A stretch of 64,000 nucleotides of DNA from Novosphingobium rosa NBRC 15208 (GCF_001598555.1 NZ_BCZE01000020.1:1-64000); one strand, 5' to 3'; positions 8,412-19,120 are shown, counted from the stretch's first letter. Program-made: numbers and translations. Notes: generated from the sequence alone by a model not told the origin.

Positions 8412-10468
8412 AGGTCTTTGTGGACTCCCAGCCAGACGGTGCGCGGTATGCCGACATCGATGCTGCCCGCCTGATTGCGCGTCATCACCGTCACGTCGGT
8501 CAGGTTTTCCACGCGGAGGATGGCGGCAAAGCCATGGCTCAGCGGCGCGCGGGCGAAGAGGCCGAGGGTGGTCGCCGGGCGCAGCACCGAATTGGCGCCA
8601 TTGGCGTCATCCTCGAACTGCGCGCCGACATAACGCACCGTGGTCGAAAGCTGCCAGCCCTTGGCCGGAGCCCAGCCCAGGGTGGTGCTGGTGGCGATCC
8701 TGGGCGTCTGCGCGGGCCGCAGACCATTCAAACCGATCGCCGCGCCGCTGGCCTCCACCACGGAATCCGTCAGCGCCAGCGAGGCATCCAGCGTCACCGC
8801 CCCCCAGCGCCCTTTGGCGTCCAGCTCCAGGCCCCTTGCGCGAATGGCATCGACATTCTGCCGCTGCTTCAGATTAACGCCCGTGGTGACATTGGCGATC
8901 GCATGCTCCAGCCGGTTGATGAAGCCGGTGGCTGATAGCGTCACCCCCGCGAAAGGCCCCAGATCGATGCCGCCCTCCACGCCCTTGAGCCGCTCATTGC
9001 CCAAAAGCGGATTGGCGTTGGTGGTGACGGGAAAGACGGTGAAGGTGCGATACAGCTCGTTGATCGTCGGTTGGCGCATCCCGCTGTAGGCCGAACCGCG
9101 CAAGGTTACGCCATTGGCCACATGCAGCAAGGCGCCGCCCCGGCCCGACAGCGCCCAGCCATCGCGCGGGTCATAGCTGTTGTCGGCGGTGATGGCCCCG
9201 GTCGGCCCGGCGGTGCGGACATAGCCGCGTTCGATGGCCCAGTGGTCGCCGCGGATGCCGCCGGTCAGGGTCAGGATGCCGATGCGCCAGTCGTCTTCGA
9301 GGAAGAGGCCCTTGTCGTCATTGGTGCCGCCCGCCCAGCGATAGGCGCTGACCGCCCCGGTGGTGGAATTGTAGCTGACCTCGGAGAGATCGCCGCTGGT
9401 GCGGCGCCAGTCGGCACCCAGCCGCAGCTGGTGATCGGGGCCGACGGGAGGATGCACCTCAAGCTTGCCGCCAAGGCCGGTGGACGGCGTGGAGCGCTGA
9501 TCCAACGTGCGTTTGAAGGTGGTGGAGGAGATCACCACATTGGAAAAGCCGCGATCCTGCAGATAGGCCAGAGCATCGACCTGCCATGGCCCGCGCGCCA
9601 CCAGGCGGAGGGAGGCATCCTCGCCAAAGCTGCGGCTGTCGGCCCCGGCGAAGCGCAGGCTGCGCTGATCGCGGAAGGCGAGCACACGGCTTTGCAGCTC
9701 GATATCCGGGGCGACGGGAGCAACGCCGCGGGCCGAGACGCTCCAGCCGTCATAGGCGGCCCTGGCGCTGGCGGGGACGCGCTGGTCGAGCGGCGTGGTC
9801 CAGAAGCCTTGCCCGCGATCCCAGCGGCCCGAGATCACCGCAAAGCCTTGCCCCAGCCTGGGCGCGACGCTGCCTGAAAGCGAGGTCTCGCCGCGATTGT
9901 CAGCGGAGATATCGCCGGAAAAGGCGCCGGTGGTGTCGCGCCCGGCGCTTTCCAGCGCGATGGTGCCCGCGACCGCTCCCGATCCGAAGGCCCCCGAGCC
10001 GCCGCCACGCGTGACGCGGATGTTGGCCAGCCGCTCGGGCGCAAGGGCCGAGAGCGCCACCGAACCGAACATCGGATCGGCCATCGGCACGCCATCGAGC
10101 AGCACCAAAGTGCGCGCCGCCGCATTGCCGCCCAGCGCGCGCAAGGTGACGCCCTGCGCCGAAGGATTGGTCGAGCGGCTGTCGGACCGGCGGAATTCCT
10201 GAAAGCCGGCCACCCCGCTCAGCACATCCTCGATCCGGCCCGAGGCGCTGGAGAGCAGCGTCTCGCGTGAGATCAGGATGCTGTCGTAAGCGGCGGCGGC
10301 CTTGCTGTCGGCCAGCGGACGGCCGGTGACGATCAGCACCTGACCGCCATCGCCATGTTGCGCGGGATCGGCGGCGGCATCAGCATGGGCAGTAACGGGC
10401 AGCGCGCCCGTGACGGCGGCCGACAGCACGGCGGCCATGCCCAAATCGCATCGGATACCCACCTTCAC
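8408..10468 (-). CDS. TonB-dependent outer-membrane receptor 2
   Basis: 686 aa, in the size range of vitamin B12/siderophore receptors. Signal peptide to about residue 30 (ending TAHADA), TonB-box-like VLIVTGRP near residue 45, plug motifs VTLRALGGNAAARTLVLLDGVPMADP and GGGSGAFGSGAVAGTIAL, and a barrel ending VWLGVHKDL. The start codon is GTG, close to GGGGGAG. It is the first gene of an operon with the sensor kinase and response regulator, linked by overlapping stop and start codons. The ligand is unknown; the divergent neighbour is an aldehyde dehydrogenase of the quinoprotein island. Confidence 0.9.
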   Translation of the reverse strand: MKVGIRCDLGMAAVLSAAVTGALPVTAHADAAADPAQHGDGGQVLIVTGRPLADSKAAAAYDSILISRETLLSSASGRIEDVLSGVAGFQEFRRSDSRSTNPSAQGVTLRALGGNAAARTLVLLDGVPMADPMFGSVALSALAPERLANIRVTRGGGSGAFGSGAVAGTIALESAGRDTTGAFSGDISADNRGETSLSGSVAPRLGQGFAVISGRWDRGQGFWTTPLDQRVPASARAAYDGWSVSARGVAPVAPDIELQSRVLAFRDQRSLRFAGADSRSFGEDASLRLVARGPWQVDALAYLQDRGFSNVVISSTTFKRTLDQRSTPSTGLGGKLEVHPPVGPDHQLRLGADWRRTSGDLSEVSYNSTTGAVSAYRWAGGTNDDKGLFLEDDWRIGILTLTGGIRGDHWAIERGYVRTAGPTGAITADNSYDPRDGWALSGRGGALLHVANGVTLRGSAYSGMRQPTINELYRTFTVFPVTTNANPLLGNERLKGVEGGIDLGPFAGVTLSATGFINRLEHAIANVTTGVNLKQRQNVDAIRARGLELDAKGRWGAVTLDASLALTDSVVEASGAAIGLNGLRPAQTPRIATSTTLGWAPAKGWQLSTTVRYVGAQFEDDANGANSVLRPATTLGLFARAPLSHGFAAILRVENLTDVTVMTRNQAGSIDVGIPRTVWLGVHKDL

Positions 10469-10716
10469 AACTCCCCCGGATCACTTTGCCTTTGCGGCTA
10501 TGCTGCGCAGCCTAACAGTGCTGCCGCGCCCTTCATCTTATACTTTAGGACAAGGCGGGAGTCGCTCTGGCGCCAGTGTGGCGCTGCCTTGCCGGTCATT
10601 CGCCCCAAGGCCCTGTCAGTCCATCGCGCAAACACCTGCTCCGACCGAAGGTGCAATTGTTTGAAGCGGTGGGCAGGCCGATCTTTCTTCCCAAGGGACG
10701 GATAAAACACTGACCC

Positions 10717-10722
10717 AGGAGG
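10717..10722 (+). promoter_or_regulatory. RBS AGGAGG that decides the exaC start
   Basis: A perfect AGGAGG abuts one ATG (10723) and lies 6 bases from a second in-frame ATG (10729). The second has normal spacing and is the likely start. A TATACT hexamer near 10540 is a plausible -10 element, without a clear -35. Confidence 0.7.
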
Positions 10723-10728
10723 ATGACG

Positions 10729-12249
<1,521 letters not shown>

Positions 12250-12251
12250 GG

Positions 12252-12384
12252 CGTTTTCCGAGTCACCGGGTGTTCCACCCGGTTTGAAAACGCTCCGATG
12301 TAACGGCACATGTGAGGTGGTCTCTCCGCCTCACATGTGAGACTGTGGCGGGCAGCCCCATCCATCACTCCATCCTGCCCGCCA
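12252..12384. repeat. Three consecutive hairpins after exaC
   Basis: The 145-bp gap holds three inverted repeats in a row: a compound hairpin at 12252-12292 (outer CGTTTTC/GAAAACG, inner ACCGGGT/ACCCGGT), a perfect 11-bp repeat CACATGTGAGG at 12307-12317 with 12329-12339, and a perfect 10-bp repeat TGGCGGGCAG at 12346-12355 with 12375-12384. The last is followed by CCTTTT. At least one is probably a terminator or mRNA-stabilising structure between exaC and the DUF779 gene. Confidence 0.65.
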
Positions 12385-12409
12385 CCTTTTAAGTTTGGAA
12401 AGGCTTGCC

Positions 12410-12799
12410 GTGGACACACCGCCACGCATTCTTTCGACCCCCGCCGCCGATGATCTGATCGCCCGGCTGGAGGCGCGCCATGGGCCGCTGATGTTCCATC
12501 AATCGGGCGGCTGCTGCGACGGTTCGGCGCCGATGTGCTTTCCCAAGGGGGAGTTCAGGGTCGGCGCTCAGGATGTGCTGCTGGGCGAGATCGCGGACGG
12601 CGTGCAGGTGTGGATCGGCGCGGCGCAGTTCGACTATTGGCGCCATACGCAGGTGACGGTGGATGTGGTGCCGGGGCGCGGGGCCGGCATGTCGCTGGAG
12701 GCGCCTGAGGGACTGCGCTTCATCGTGCGTTCGCGCATCTTCACCGATGAGGAGGTGGCCCTGCTGGAGGCCGCCGGAGAGCCCGCGCGCGGAGCCTGA
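12410..12799 (+). CDS. DUF779 protein, aldehyde dehydrogenase partner
   Basis: 129 aa, soluble, no signal peptide. The family (DUF779) has no proven function but very often sits beside AldB/ExaC-type aldehyde dehydrogenases, as here. The N-terminal third carries the conserved FHQSGGCCDGSAPMC segment with three Cys, followed by DYWRHTQVTVDVVPGRG, which suggests metal or thiol chemistry. I chose GTG at 12410 because AAAGG lies 6 bases upstream; a TTG at 12395 is in frame but has no ribosome-binding site. Possible roles are maturation, protection or inhibition of the dehydrogenase's active Cys; this is inference. Confidence 0.85.
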   Translation: MDTPPRILSTPAADDLIARLEARHGPLMFHQSGGCCDGSAPMCFPKGEFRVGAQDVLLGEIADGVQVWIGAAQFDYWRHTQVTVDVVPGRGAGMSLEAPEGLRFIVRSRIFTDEEVALLEAAGEPARGA

Positions 12800-12886
12800 C
12801 CTTTGGCCGTTTCGAGACAGGCTCCGGCGCTGGTTTTGGATGACAAGCACCCCCTTTCCGGTCCATGAGAGAACCATAAGAAAAAT

Positions 12887-14068
12887 ATGGGAGAGACCGG
12901 GCAGATGGTGCAGAATCTGGTGAAATCGGGGGTGGTTTTCGCCACGTCGCATGCGGATGATCCGTTCGATGCGATGGAGGAAATTGCTGCGCAACTGGGC
13001 GCCGGAAATCCGGGGGGGGACAAGCTTGCCGGGGCGATCCTGTTCTGCCCGCATCATTTTGACACGGCGAAACTGGCGTGGGCCATCAATCTGCAGACCG
13101 AGGGCGTGCATGTGATCGGCTGCACCAGTTCGGGCGAATTGACCGATCAGGGCTACGATCATGACAGTCTGAGCGCCATTGGCTTCCCCGCCAGCGCCTT
13201 CCGCCTGACCTCGCACTGCTTCCTCGACATCGACCGTTTCGACCCCGCCGCCGCCCGCGCGCAGGTCCGCCAGCTGGCCGCCGAGGCCGAGCGCGAGAGC
13301 CGGGTGCTGGGCGAAAGCGTCAACCATGTCGCGCTGTTTCTGGTCGATGGCCTGTCGCATTCCGAAGAATTGCTGACGATGACCATTCAGGACGCCTTGG
13401 GCGAAATCCCGCTGATCGGTGGTTCCTCGGGCGATGATCTCAGCTTCTGCCAGACCTCGATCTTCGAGAGTGGAGCCTTTCATCAGCGCGCGGCGGTGGT
13501 GGCGATCCTCTCCACGCCGCGCCCGCTGCATGTCTTCAAGGCGCAGCATTACCGCCCCGGCGAGCGCAAGATGGTGATCACCGGCGCGCTCCCTCACGAA
13601 CGCATCGTGACCGAGATCAATGCCGAACCCGCCGCTCAGGAGTATCTGCGGCTGGCGGGCCATGCGGGGGAGGAACTGGGCGTGGAGTTCTTTGCGGCTC
13701 ATCCGCTGATGGTGCGCGCCGGGGGCGAATATCACGTCCGTTCGGTGCAGAGCGCCAATCCCGATGGCAGCCTGACCTTCTACTGCGCCATCGATGAAGG
13801 GTTGGTGCTGACGGTGGGCGAACCGGTGGACCGGATCGCGGGCATGGAGGCGCTGTTCTCCGACATTCGCGAAACCATCGGCCCGGTGGATCGCATCATC
13901 GCCTTCGACTGCGTGCTGAACCGCATCGATGCCGAGCGGCGGCAGCTTTCCTATGACGTTTCACAGCTTTACCGCAAGAATGGGGTGGTGGGCTTCAACA
14001 CCTATGGCGAGCAATATCATGCACTCCATATCAACCAGAGTTTCAGCGGGCTGGCCATTGGCGAATGA
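12887..14068 (+). CDS. FIST-domain signal-sensing protein
   Basis: 393 aa. FIST N-terminal domain (VIGCTSSGELTDQGY, about residues 77-92; VGGSSGDDL-like segment IGGSSGDDLSF near 180) and FIST C-terminal domain (ALFSDIRETIGPVDRIIAFDCVLNR...GFNTYGEQY). FIST is a predicted ligand-binding sensor domain often tied to signal transduction. It overlaps the downstream hybrid kinase by ATGA, so the two are made together and probably form one receptor system. In pseudomonads a FIST protein and an ErcS'-type kinase lie near the ethanol dehydrogenase genes. An alternative start at 12905 has a better ribosome-binding site (GGAGAG). Confidence 0.88.
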   Translation: MGETGQMVQNLVKSGVVFATSHADDPFDAMEEIAAQLGAGNPGGDKLAGAILFCPHHFDTAKLAWAINLQTEGVHVIGCTSSGELTDQGYDHDSLSAIGFPASAFRLTSHCFLDIDRFDPAAARAQVRQLAAEAERESRVLGESVNHVALFLVDGLSHSEELLTMTIQDALGEIPLIGGSSGDDLSFCQTSIFESGAFHQRAAVVAILSTPRPLHVFKAQHYRPGERKMVITGALPHERIVTEINAEPAAQEYLRLAGHAGEELGVEFFAAHPLMVRAGGEYHVRSVQSANPDGSLTFYCAIDEGLVLTVGEPVDRIAGMEALFSDIRETIGPVDRIIAFDCVLNRIDAERRQLSYDVSQLYRKNGVVGFNTYGEQYHALHINQSFSGLAIGE

Positions 14069-16299
14069 GTGAAGCCCAGCGCCTTGACGTGACTGAAACC
14101 GATGCTCTGCGCGAGGAATTGCGCAAGCTGCGCCGCATCAATGCCTCGCTGATGGACCGTGTCGAGCGGTCGAGCGATATGTCGGCCAATGCCTTTTCGA
14201 TGTTCGAAACGGCGATTTCCCTGGAAGCCATGGTGCGCGAACGCACCAGCCAGCTTGAGGATGCGCTGGGCCAATTGGCCAAGGCCAACAGCGATCTGGC
14301 CGCCGCGCACAGCTCCGCCGATGCCGCGCAGATGCGCCTGCGCGATGCCATTGAATCCATTAACGAAGGCTTCGTTCTCTTCGACGCCGATGATCGTCTG
14401 GTGCTGTTCAACGAGGCCTATCTGGGCTTCTGGCCCGAACTCTCGCCCCATATGCGCGAGGGGATGGAGTTCTCCGAAATCGCCCATCTTGCCGCGCAGC
14501 ATGAACGGCCTTTGGGGGCGGTGGTGGCGCCGGATCGCTGGGTGTCGGAACGGCTGGCCAAACATGGCATCGCCGATGGCGGCCATGTGCAGGCGCTTTG
14601 CGATGGCCGTTGGGTGCAGATCAACGAATTGCGCACCAGCGAGGGCGGGATCGTCGGCATCTACACCGACATCACCGAGGTGAAGGCCGAGGATGCCCGC
14701 GCTCGCGCCCTCGAACTGGCCGAGCGCAATCTGGTGCTGCAATCGACGCTGGATACCTTGTCGGAAGGCGTTTGCATGTTCGATAGCGCCGGGCGGCTTT
14801 CGGCGTGGAATGGCGCCCTGGGGCATCTGCTGGGGCTGGGCGACGATCCGGCGCGGGCGCTGGCCTGCCACGGCGATCTGCTGGACTGGTGCCGCAAGGG
14901 TATGGGCATGGAGGATCATGGCTGCCTCGATTGGCGGCAGGATCAGGGCCATGTCAGCCAGCTGTGCCCGGCGGGGGATCGGCGTTTCGAGATCCGCTCG
15001 ACGCGCACGGGGCAGGGCGGACAGGTCTTCAGCTTCACCGATGTGACCGATATGCTGACGGCTCAGGCGTCCCTGCGCGAAACCGCCGAAACGCTGGAGC
15101 GGCGCGTGTCGGAACGCACCGCAGAGCTGCTTTCCGTCAACGCGAGGCTGGGTCAGGAGGTGGCCGAACGCCGCACCATCGAGGCGGCGCTGACACAGGC
15201 CAAGATCGCGGCGGAAAAGGCCAATCTATCGAAAACCAGCTTTCTGGCGGCGGCCAGCCACGATCTGTTGCAGCCTCTGAATGCGGCTTGCCTCTTCGTG
15301 GCGGCCTTGGGCGACAAAAGGCTGGCGCTGCCCACCCGAGCGCTGGTCTCGCAGACCGCCACCGCGCTGGAATCGGTGGAGGATCTGCTTGAGGCATTGC
15401 TGGAAATCTCAAGGCTTGATGCGGGCGCGATCCAGCCGGAAATCAGCCATTTCCGCATCGATCAGCTGCTTCAGACGTTGAATGTTGAATTCACCCCCAC
15501 GGCGCGCGCGGCGGGCCTGCAATTGCGCATGGAAACCGAACCGCTGTGGGTCGAATCCGATGTGCGCCTGCTGCGCCGCATTTTGCAGAATTTCGTCTCC
15601 AACGCGATCCGCTACACCGCCTCGGGCAGCGTGCGCGTCACCTGCGGGGTGGAGGGCGACCAGGTGCGCGTGGCGGTGATCGACACCGGGCGCGGCATCG
15701 ACAGCAGCCAGCAGGAGATGATCTTCGAGGAGTTCCGCAGGCTCGACACGCGCAGCCAGGGCAAGGGGCTGGGGCTGGCCATTGTGCGCCGCGCGGCGGA
15801 TATGCTGGGCCACAGGATCTGGCTGCATTCCGCGCCGGGCGAGGGATCGACCTTCGCCATCACCCTGCCGCTGGGCCGCCCGGTCGCGGCCAGCGAGGGC
15901 GATGGCGTCACCGCCCCGCGTGACCGCTCGATGCAGGGCCGCCGCGTGCTGGTGGTGGACAATGAGCGGCAGATCCAGTCGGGCATGCGCACGCTGCTGG
16001 GTGGCTGGGGCTGTCAGGTCGCCACCGCCGGGGATTATGGCGAAGCGGTCAGGCTGTTCCCCGAGGACGAGCGGCCCGATATCATCCTCGCCGATTACCA
16101 CCTCAACGATGGCGAGACCGGAGACCGGGTGATCGCGCAATTGCAGGCGCATTTTGGCGCGGCAATCCCGGCGGTGATGATCTCGGCGGATCGTGGCGAG
16201 GAGTTGAAAACCCAACTGGCGGCCAGCGGCACGCCCTTGCTCAACAAGCCGGTGAAGCCCGCCCAATTGCGCGCCTTGCTGCGCACCATGTTGCCGTAA
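14065..16299 (+). CDS. PAS hybrid sensor histidine kinase (ErcS'/NahK-like)
   Basis: 744 aa, soluble, no membrane segments. In order: N-terminal coiled coil (1-95), PAS-like domain 1 (about 95-210, SINEGFVLFDADDRLV), PAS-like domain 2 (about 225-330), second coiled coil, HisKA with H399 in AASHDLLQPLNAA, HATPase (NAIRYTASG; DTGRGID; GKGLGLAIV) and a C-terminal receiver with phospho-acceptor D677 in IILADYH and Lys in NKPVKP. The architecture and FIST neighbour match the kinases that govern PQQ ethanol oxidation. The likely output partner is the convergent LuxR-type regulator at 16.4-17.0 kb. It senses in the cytoplasm, so the signal may be an aldehyde, redox state or a FIST-bound ligand. Confidence 0.9.
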   Translation: MSEAQRLDVTETDALREELRKLRRINASLMDRVERSSDMSANAFSMFETAISLEAMVRERTSQLEDALGQLAKANSDLAAAHSSADAAQMRLRDAIESINEGFVLFDADDRLVLFNEAYLGFWPELSPHMREGMEFSEIAHLAAQHERPLGAVVAPDRWVSERLAKHGIADGGHVQALCDGRWVQINELRTSEGGIVGIYTDITEVKAEDARARALELAERNLVLQSTLDTLSEGVCMFDSAGRLSAWNGALGHLLGLGDDPARALACHGDLLDWCRKGMGMEDHGCLDWRQDQGHVSQLCPAGDRRFEIRSTRTGQGGQVFSFTDVTDMLTAQASLRETAETLERRVSERTAELLSVNARLGQEVAERRTIEAALTQAKIAAEKANLSKTSFLAAASHDLLQPLNAACLFVAALGDKRLALPTRALVSQTATALESVEDLLEALLEISRLDAGAIQPEISHFRIDQLLQTLNVEFTPTARAAGLQLRMETEPLWVESDVRLLRRILQNFVSNAIRYTASGSVRVTCGVEGDQVRVAVIDTGRGIDSSQQEMIFEEFRRLDTRSQGKGLGLAIVRRAADMLGHRIWLHSAPGEGSTFAITLPLGRPVAASEGDGVTAPRDRSMQGRRVLVVDNERQIQSGMRTLLGGWGCQVATAGDYGEAVRLFPEDERPDIILADYHLNDGETGDRVIAQLQAHFGAAIPAVMISADRGEELKTQLAASGTPLLNKPVKPAQLRALLRTMLP

Positions 16300-16313
16300 A
16301 CCCCTGAAACGAA

Positions 16314-16341
16314 AACGGGCGCCCCGATCAGGGCGCCCGTT
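16314..16341. terminator. Bidirectional terminator hairpin
   Basis: A perfect 11-bp stem (16314-16324 with 16331-16341, AACGGGCGCCC) has a 6-base loop between two convergent genes. On the minus strand it is followed by TTTCGTTTC, a fair T-tract for the LuxR-type gene. Confidence 0.8.
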
Positions 16342-16362
16342 CTGGCCGGTGGCAGGGCGCGA

Positions 16363-17037
16363 TCAATCCCCGTCGAACTGCACCCGATTGGCCAGGATCA
16401 CCGCCTGCGTGCGGCTGAACACATTCAGCTTGAGCAGAATGGCCGAAACATGCGCCTTCACCGTCGTCATCGAGACCGAGAGATCATGCGCGATCTGCTT
16501 GTTCAGCCGCCCATGCACCAGATGATTGAGCACGATCTTCTGCTGCGGCGTCAGGCTTTCGATGCGCTCGCGGATCTGTTCGTTCTGTTCGTTGGCCGGG
16601 TCGGTTTCCGCCACGGCATCGGGCATATAGATCTCGCCCGCCACCACGCGATGCAGCGCGTCCAGAATGGCGCTGCGCTTCATCGATTTGGGGATGAAAC
16701 CGGCAGCGCCAGCCGCCAGCGCCTCACGCACCACGGTGCGGTCGAAGGCGCCCGAAACCATCACCACCGGCAGCATCGGGAAACGCTGGCGCAGCAATTT
16801 CAACCCGTCGAGCCGTTTCACATCGGGAATATGCAGATCGAGCAGGATCAGGTCGAAATTGTCCTGCTGCTCCAGCGTGGCCAGCGCCTCTTCCATGCTG
16901 GCCGCCTCGAAAATGTCGCAGCCATCGAAGGTTACCGCAATCACGCTGCGCAAACCGTCGCGCACCAGCGGATGATCGTCCACGATCAGCACCCGCTCCA
17001 TCTGAGGCCCGCTGCTTTCCACCCTGCCGCTATCCAT
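16363..17037 (-). CDS. LuxR/NarL-family response regulator (AgmR/ErbR-like)
   Basis: 224 aa. Receiver with DDHPL acidic pocket, phospho-acceptor Asp at about residue 67 (LILLDLHIPD) and a Lys in GFIPKS; C-terminal LuxR HTH (LTPQQKIVLNHLVHGRLNKQIAHDL then TTVKAHVSAILLKLNV). The KQIAHDLSVSMTTVKAHVSAIL segment closely resembles AgmR/ErbR, activators of PQQ alcohol dehydrogenase genes. The start at 17037 is preceded by AGGGA; the frame is open to 17169 but an extra 44 residues would be unusual. It lies downstream of the quinoprotein gene on the same strand and is presumably phosphorylated by the FIST-linked hybrid kinase. Confidence 0.88.
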   Translation of the reverse strand: MDSGRVESSGPQMERVLIVDDHPLVRDGLRSVIAVTFDGCDIFEAASMEEALATLEQQDNFDLILLDLHIPDVKRLDGLKLLRQRFPMLPVVMVSGAFDRTVVREALAAGAAGFIPKSMKRSAILDALHRVVAGEIYMPDAVAETDPANEQNEQIRERIESLTPQQKIVLNHLVHGRLNKQIAHDLSVSMTTVKAHVSAILLKLNVFSRTQAVILANRVQFDGD

Positions 17038-17193
17038 GATCCCTGTTTTACCCCCGGCGCCATGATCCGATACAATCGCGGGCGTGGCAAGCATCGCTGT
17101 TTTTAGTGGCGGAAAATTCCGCGTGCCGTCCCATGCCGATCCTTGCTGTCCGCGCCCCATCACGATCATCGCTGCCTCCTTCTGAACGCCAGA

Positions 17194-17221
17194 AGCGGTT
17201 GACCCATATGGATCAACCGCT
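17194..17221 (-). terminator. Hairpin after PQQ alcohol dehydrogenase gene
   Basis: A 9-bp perfect stem AGCGGTTGA/TCAACCGCT (17194-17202 with 17213-17221), extendable inwards with a mismatch, directly follows the stop codon at 17233. The T-tract is weak, so it may attenuate rather than stop transcription into the regulator gene. Confidence 0.5.
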
Positions 17222-17232
17222 CCTCATTCACG

Positions 17233-19017
17233 TTACCCCTTGGGCATCTTGAACACCCAGAGCGAACCGCCCTGGTTGATATCCTTGAACGACTTGGCGA
17301 CCTCGCCGCCCCACAGCGGCACCGCGCCGCCCCAGCCGGACATCACGGCGACATATTGCTCGCCATCCTGCTCCCATGTCACGGGCGAACCGACCACGCC
17401 CGAACCGGTCTGGAACTTCCACAATTCCTGGCCGGTCTTGGCGTCGAAGGCTTTGAGATAGCCTTCGGGGGTGCCGGTGAAGACCAGATTGCCCGCGGTG
17501 GTCAGCACGCCGCCCCACAGTGGAGCCTTGTTCTTGTATTCCCACACGATCTTGCCGGTCTTGGGGTCCATGGCGCGCAAGGCACCGATATGGTCCTCGG
17601 CGATGGGCTTGATGGTGAAGCCCGCGCCCAAGAAGGCCGCGCCCTTCTTGTAGCTGATGGGCTCGTTCCAGATGTCCATGCCCCAGTCGTTGGAGGGCAC
17701 GTAGAACAGGCCGGTGCCCTGATTGTAGGCCATGGGCATCCAGTTCTTGCCGCCCAGGAAGCTGGGCGAGGAGAAGACCGAAGGGCCCTTGGCAGCCGCC
17801 GCCGGATCGCCGGGGCGGCCGGCCGGGATCACGATGGGCTTGCCGTCCTTGGTGAAGCCTTCGGCCCAGGTGGTCTTCATCACGAAGCGGCTGGCGCTGA
17901 TGAACTTGCCATTGGTGCGGTCCAGCACGAAGAAATAGCCGTTGCGGTCGGCCTTGGCGCCCAGCTTCATCGGCTTGCCGTTGATGGTGGCGTCGAAGGG
18001 GATGAACTCGTTCACGCCGTCGAAGTCCCAGCCGTCATGCGGCGTGGTCTGGAAGTGCCATTTGATGACGCCCGTGTCGGGATCGATGGCCAGGGTCGAA
18101 GCGGTGTAGAGGTTGTCGCCCTTGCGCAGATGGCTGTTCCACGGCGCGGGGTTGCCGGTGCCGAAGTACAGCAGATTGGTGTCCGGATCATAGGTGCCGC
18201 CCAGCCAGGTGGCGCCGCCGCCGGTCTTCCACTGGTCGCCCTCCCAGGTGGCGTTCAGCTTGCCGGTGATGCCATTGTCCTTGCCGCGCAAGGTGCCCAT
18301 GTTGCCTTCGACGACCGGGCGGTGCCAGATCAGCTCGCCGGTGTTGACGTCGCGCGCTTCCACCGCGCCCACGATGCCGAACTCGCCGCCCGAATTGCCG
18401 GTGATGACCATGCCATGCACGATCAGCGGCGCGGCGGTGGCGCTGTAGCCGGCCTGATAATCGGCGATCTGCTTGTTCCACACCACCTTGCCGGTGTGGC
18501 GGTTGAGCGCCACCAGACGGGCGTCCAGCGTGGCGAAGATGATCTTGTCGCCATAGATGGCGGCGCCGCGGTTCACCACGTCGCAGCAGGGCATGATGCC
18601 GTCGGGCAGGCGGGCCTCATACTTCCACTTCTGCTCGCCGGTGCGCGCATCGAAGGCGAAGAGGCGCGAATAGGAGCCGGTGACATAGATCGTGCCGTCA
18701 TAGACCAGCGGCTGCGATTCCTGGCCGCGCTGCTTTTCGCCACCCAGCGAGGCGGCGAAAGCGGGCACCAGCTTGCCGACGTTCTCGGCGTTGATCTGCG
18801 TCAGCGGGCTGAAGCGCTGGGCGCGCGGGCCCATGCCGTAGGTCAGCACGTCGCCGGTGGAATTGGCGTCGTCCATCAGCTGGGCATCGGTCGGGCCATT
18901 GGGGGTCGGGCCAGCCGGAGCAGGGGCATTCTGGGCCATCAGGGGGGCGCTGACGCCGCCCAGTGCCAGCGTGATGGCGGCCAGACCGGCCATCGAACGC
19001 CTGAAACGTTCCTTCAT
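17233..19017 (-). CDS. pedH: PQQ-dependent alcohol dehydrogenase, lanthanide (PedH) type
   Basis: 594 aa periplasmic quinoprotein. Signal peptide to about residue 29 (LMAQN). Key residues: the vicinal disulfide pair C144-C145 (PCCDVV), metal ligands E212 (GGEFG) and N289 (GTGNPAPWN), catalytic D331 in WDFDG and a second Asp, D333, two residues later. That extra Asp distinguishes lanthanide-dependent XoxF/PedH enzymes from calcium enzymes (Ala/Ser there). The whole protein closely resembles PedH of Pseudomonas putida as I remember it. It oxidises primary alcohols to aldehydes and passes electrons to the cytochrome c at 20.0-20.4 kb. I chose the second Met (19017) because GGGAG then has 7-base spacing. 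No pqq biosynthesis gene is in the window. Confidence 0.93.
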   Translation of the reverse strand: MKERFRRSMAGLAAITLALGGVSAPLMAQNAPAPAGPTPNGPTDAQLMDDANSTGDVLTYGMGPRAQRFSPLTQINAENVGKLVPAFAASLGGEKQRGQESQPLVYDGTIYVTGSYSRLFAFDARTGEQKWKYEARLPDGIMPCCDVVNRGAAIYGDKIIFATLDARLVALNRHTGKVVWNKQIADYQAGYSATAAPLIVHGMVITGNSGGEFGIVGAVEARDVNTGELIWHRPVVEGNMGTLRGKDNGITGKLNATWEGDQWKTGGGATWLGGTYDPDTNLLYFGTGNPAPWNSHLRKGDNLYTASTLAIDPDTGVIKWHFQTTPHDGWDFDGVNEFIPFDATINGKPMKLGAKADRNGYFFVLDRTNGKFISASRFVMKTTWAEGFTKDGKPIVIPAGRPGDPAAAAKGPSVFSSPSFLGGKNWMPMAYNQGTGLFYVPSNDWGMDIWNEPISYKKGAAFLGAGFTIKPIAEDHIGALRAMDPKTGKIVWEYKNKAPLWGGVLTTAGNLVFTGTPEGYLKAFDAKTGQELWKFQTGSGVVGSPVTWEQDGEQYVAVMSGWGGAVPLWGGEVAKSFKDINQGGSLWVFKMPKG

Positions 19018-19120
19018 GATCATCTCCCGTTTTGGTGGTCTTTTGGATGTTATGGGGGCGGGTTCAGCGCCTCGATGAACAGAGTATGATGTGGGGTGAA
19101 GCGAACAATTGGACCTTGGG

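Noticed and set aside
10560..10590. Possible sigma-54 promoter (TGGC...TTGC) before exaC
   Set aside because: Spacing between the GG and GC elements is one base short of the strict requirement, so I do not call it.
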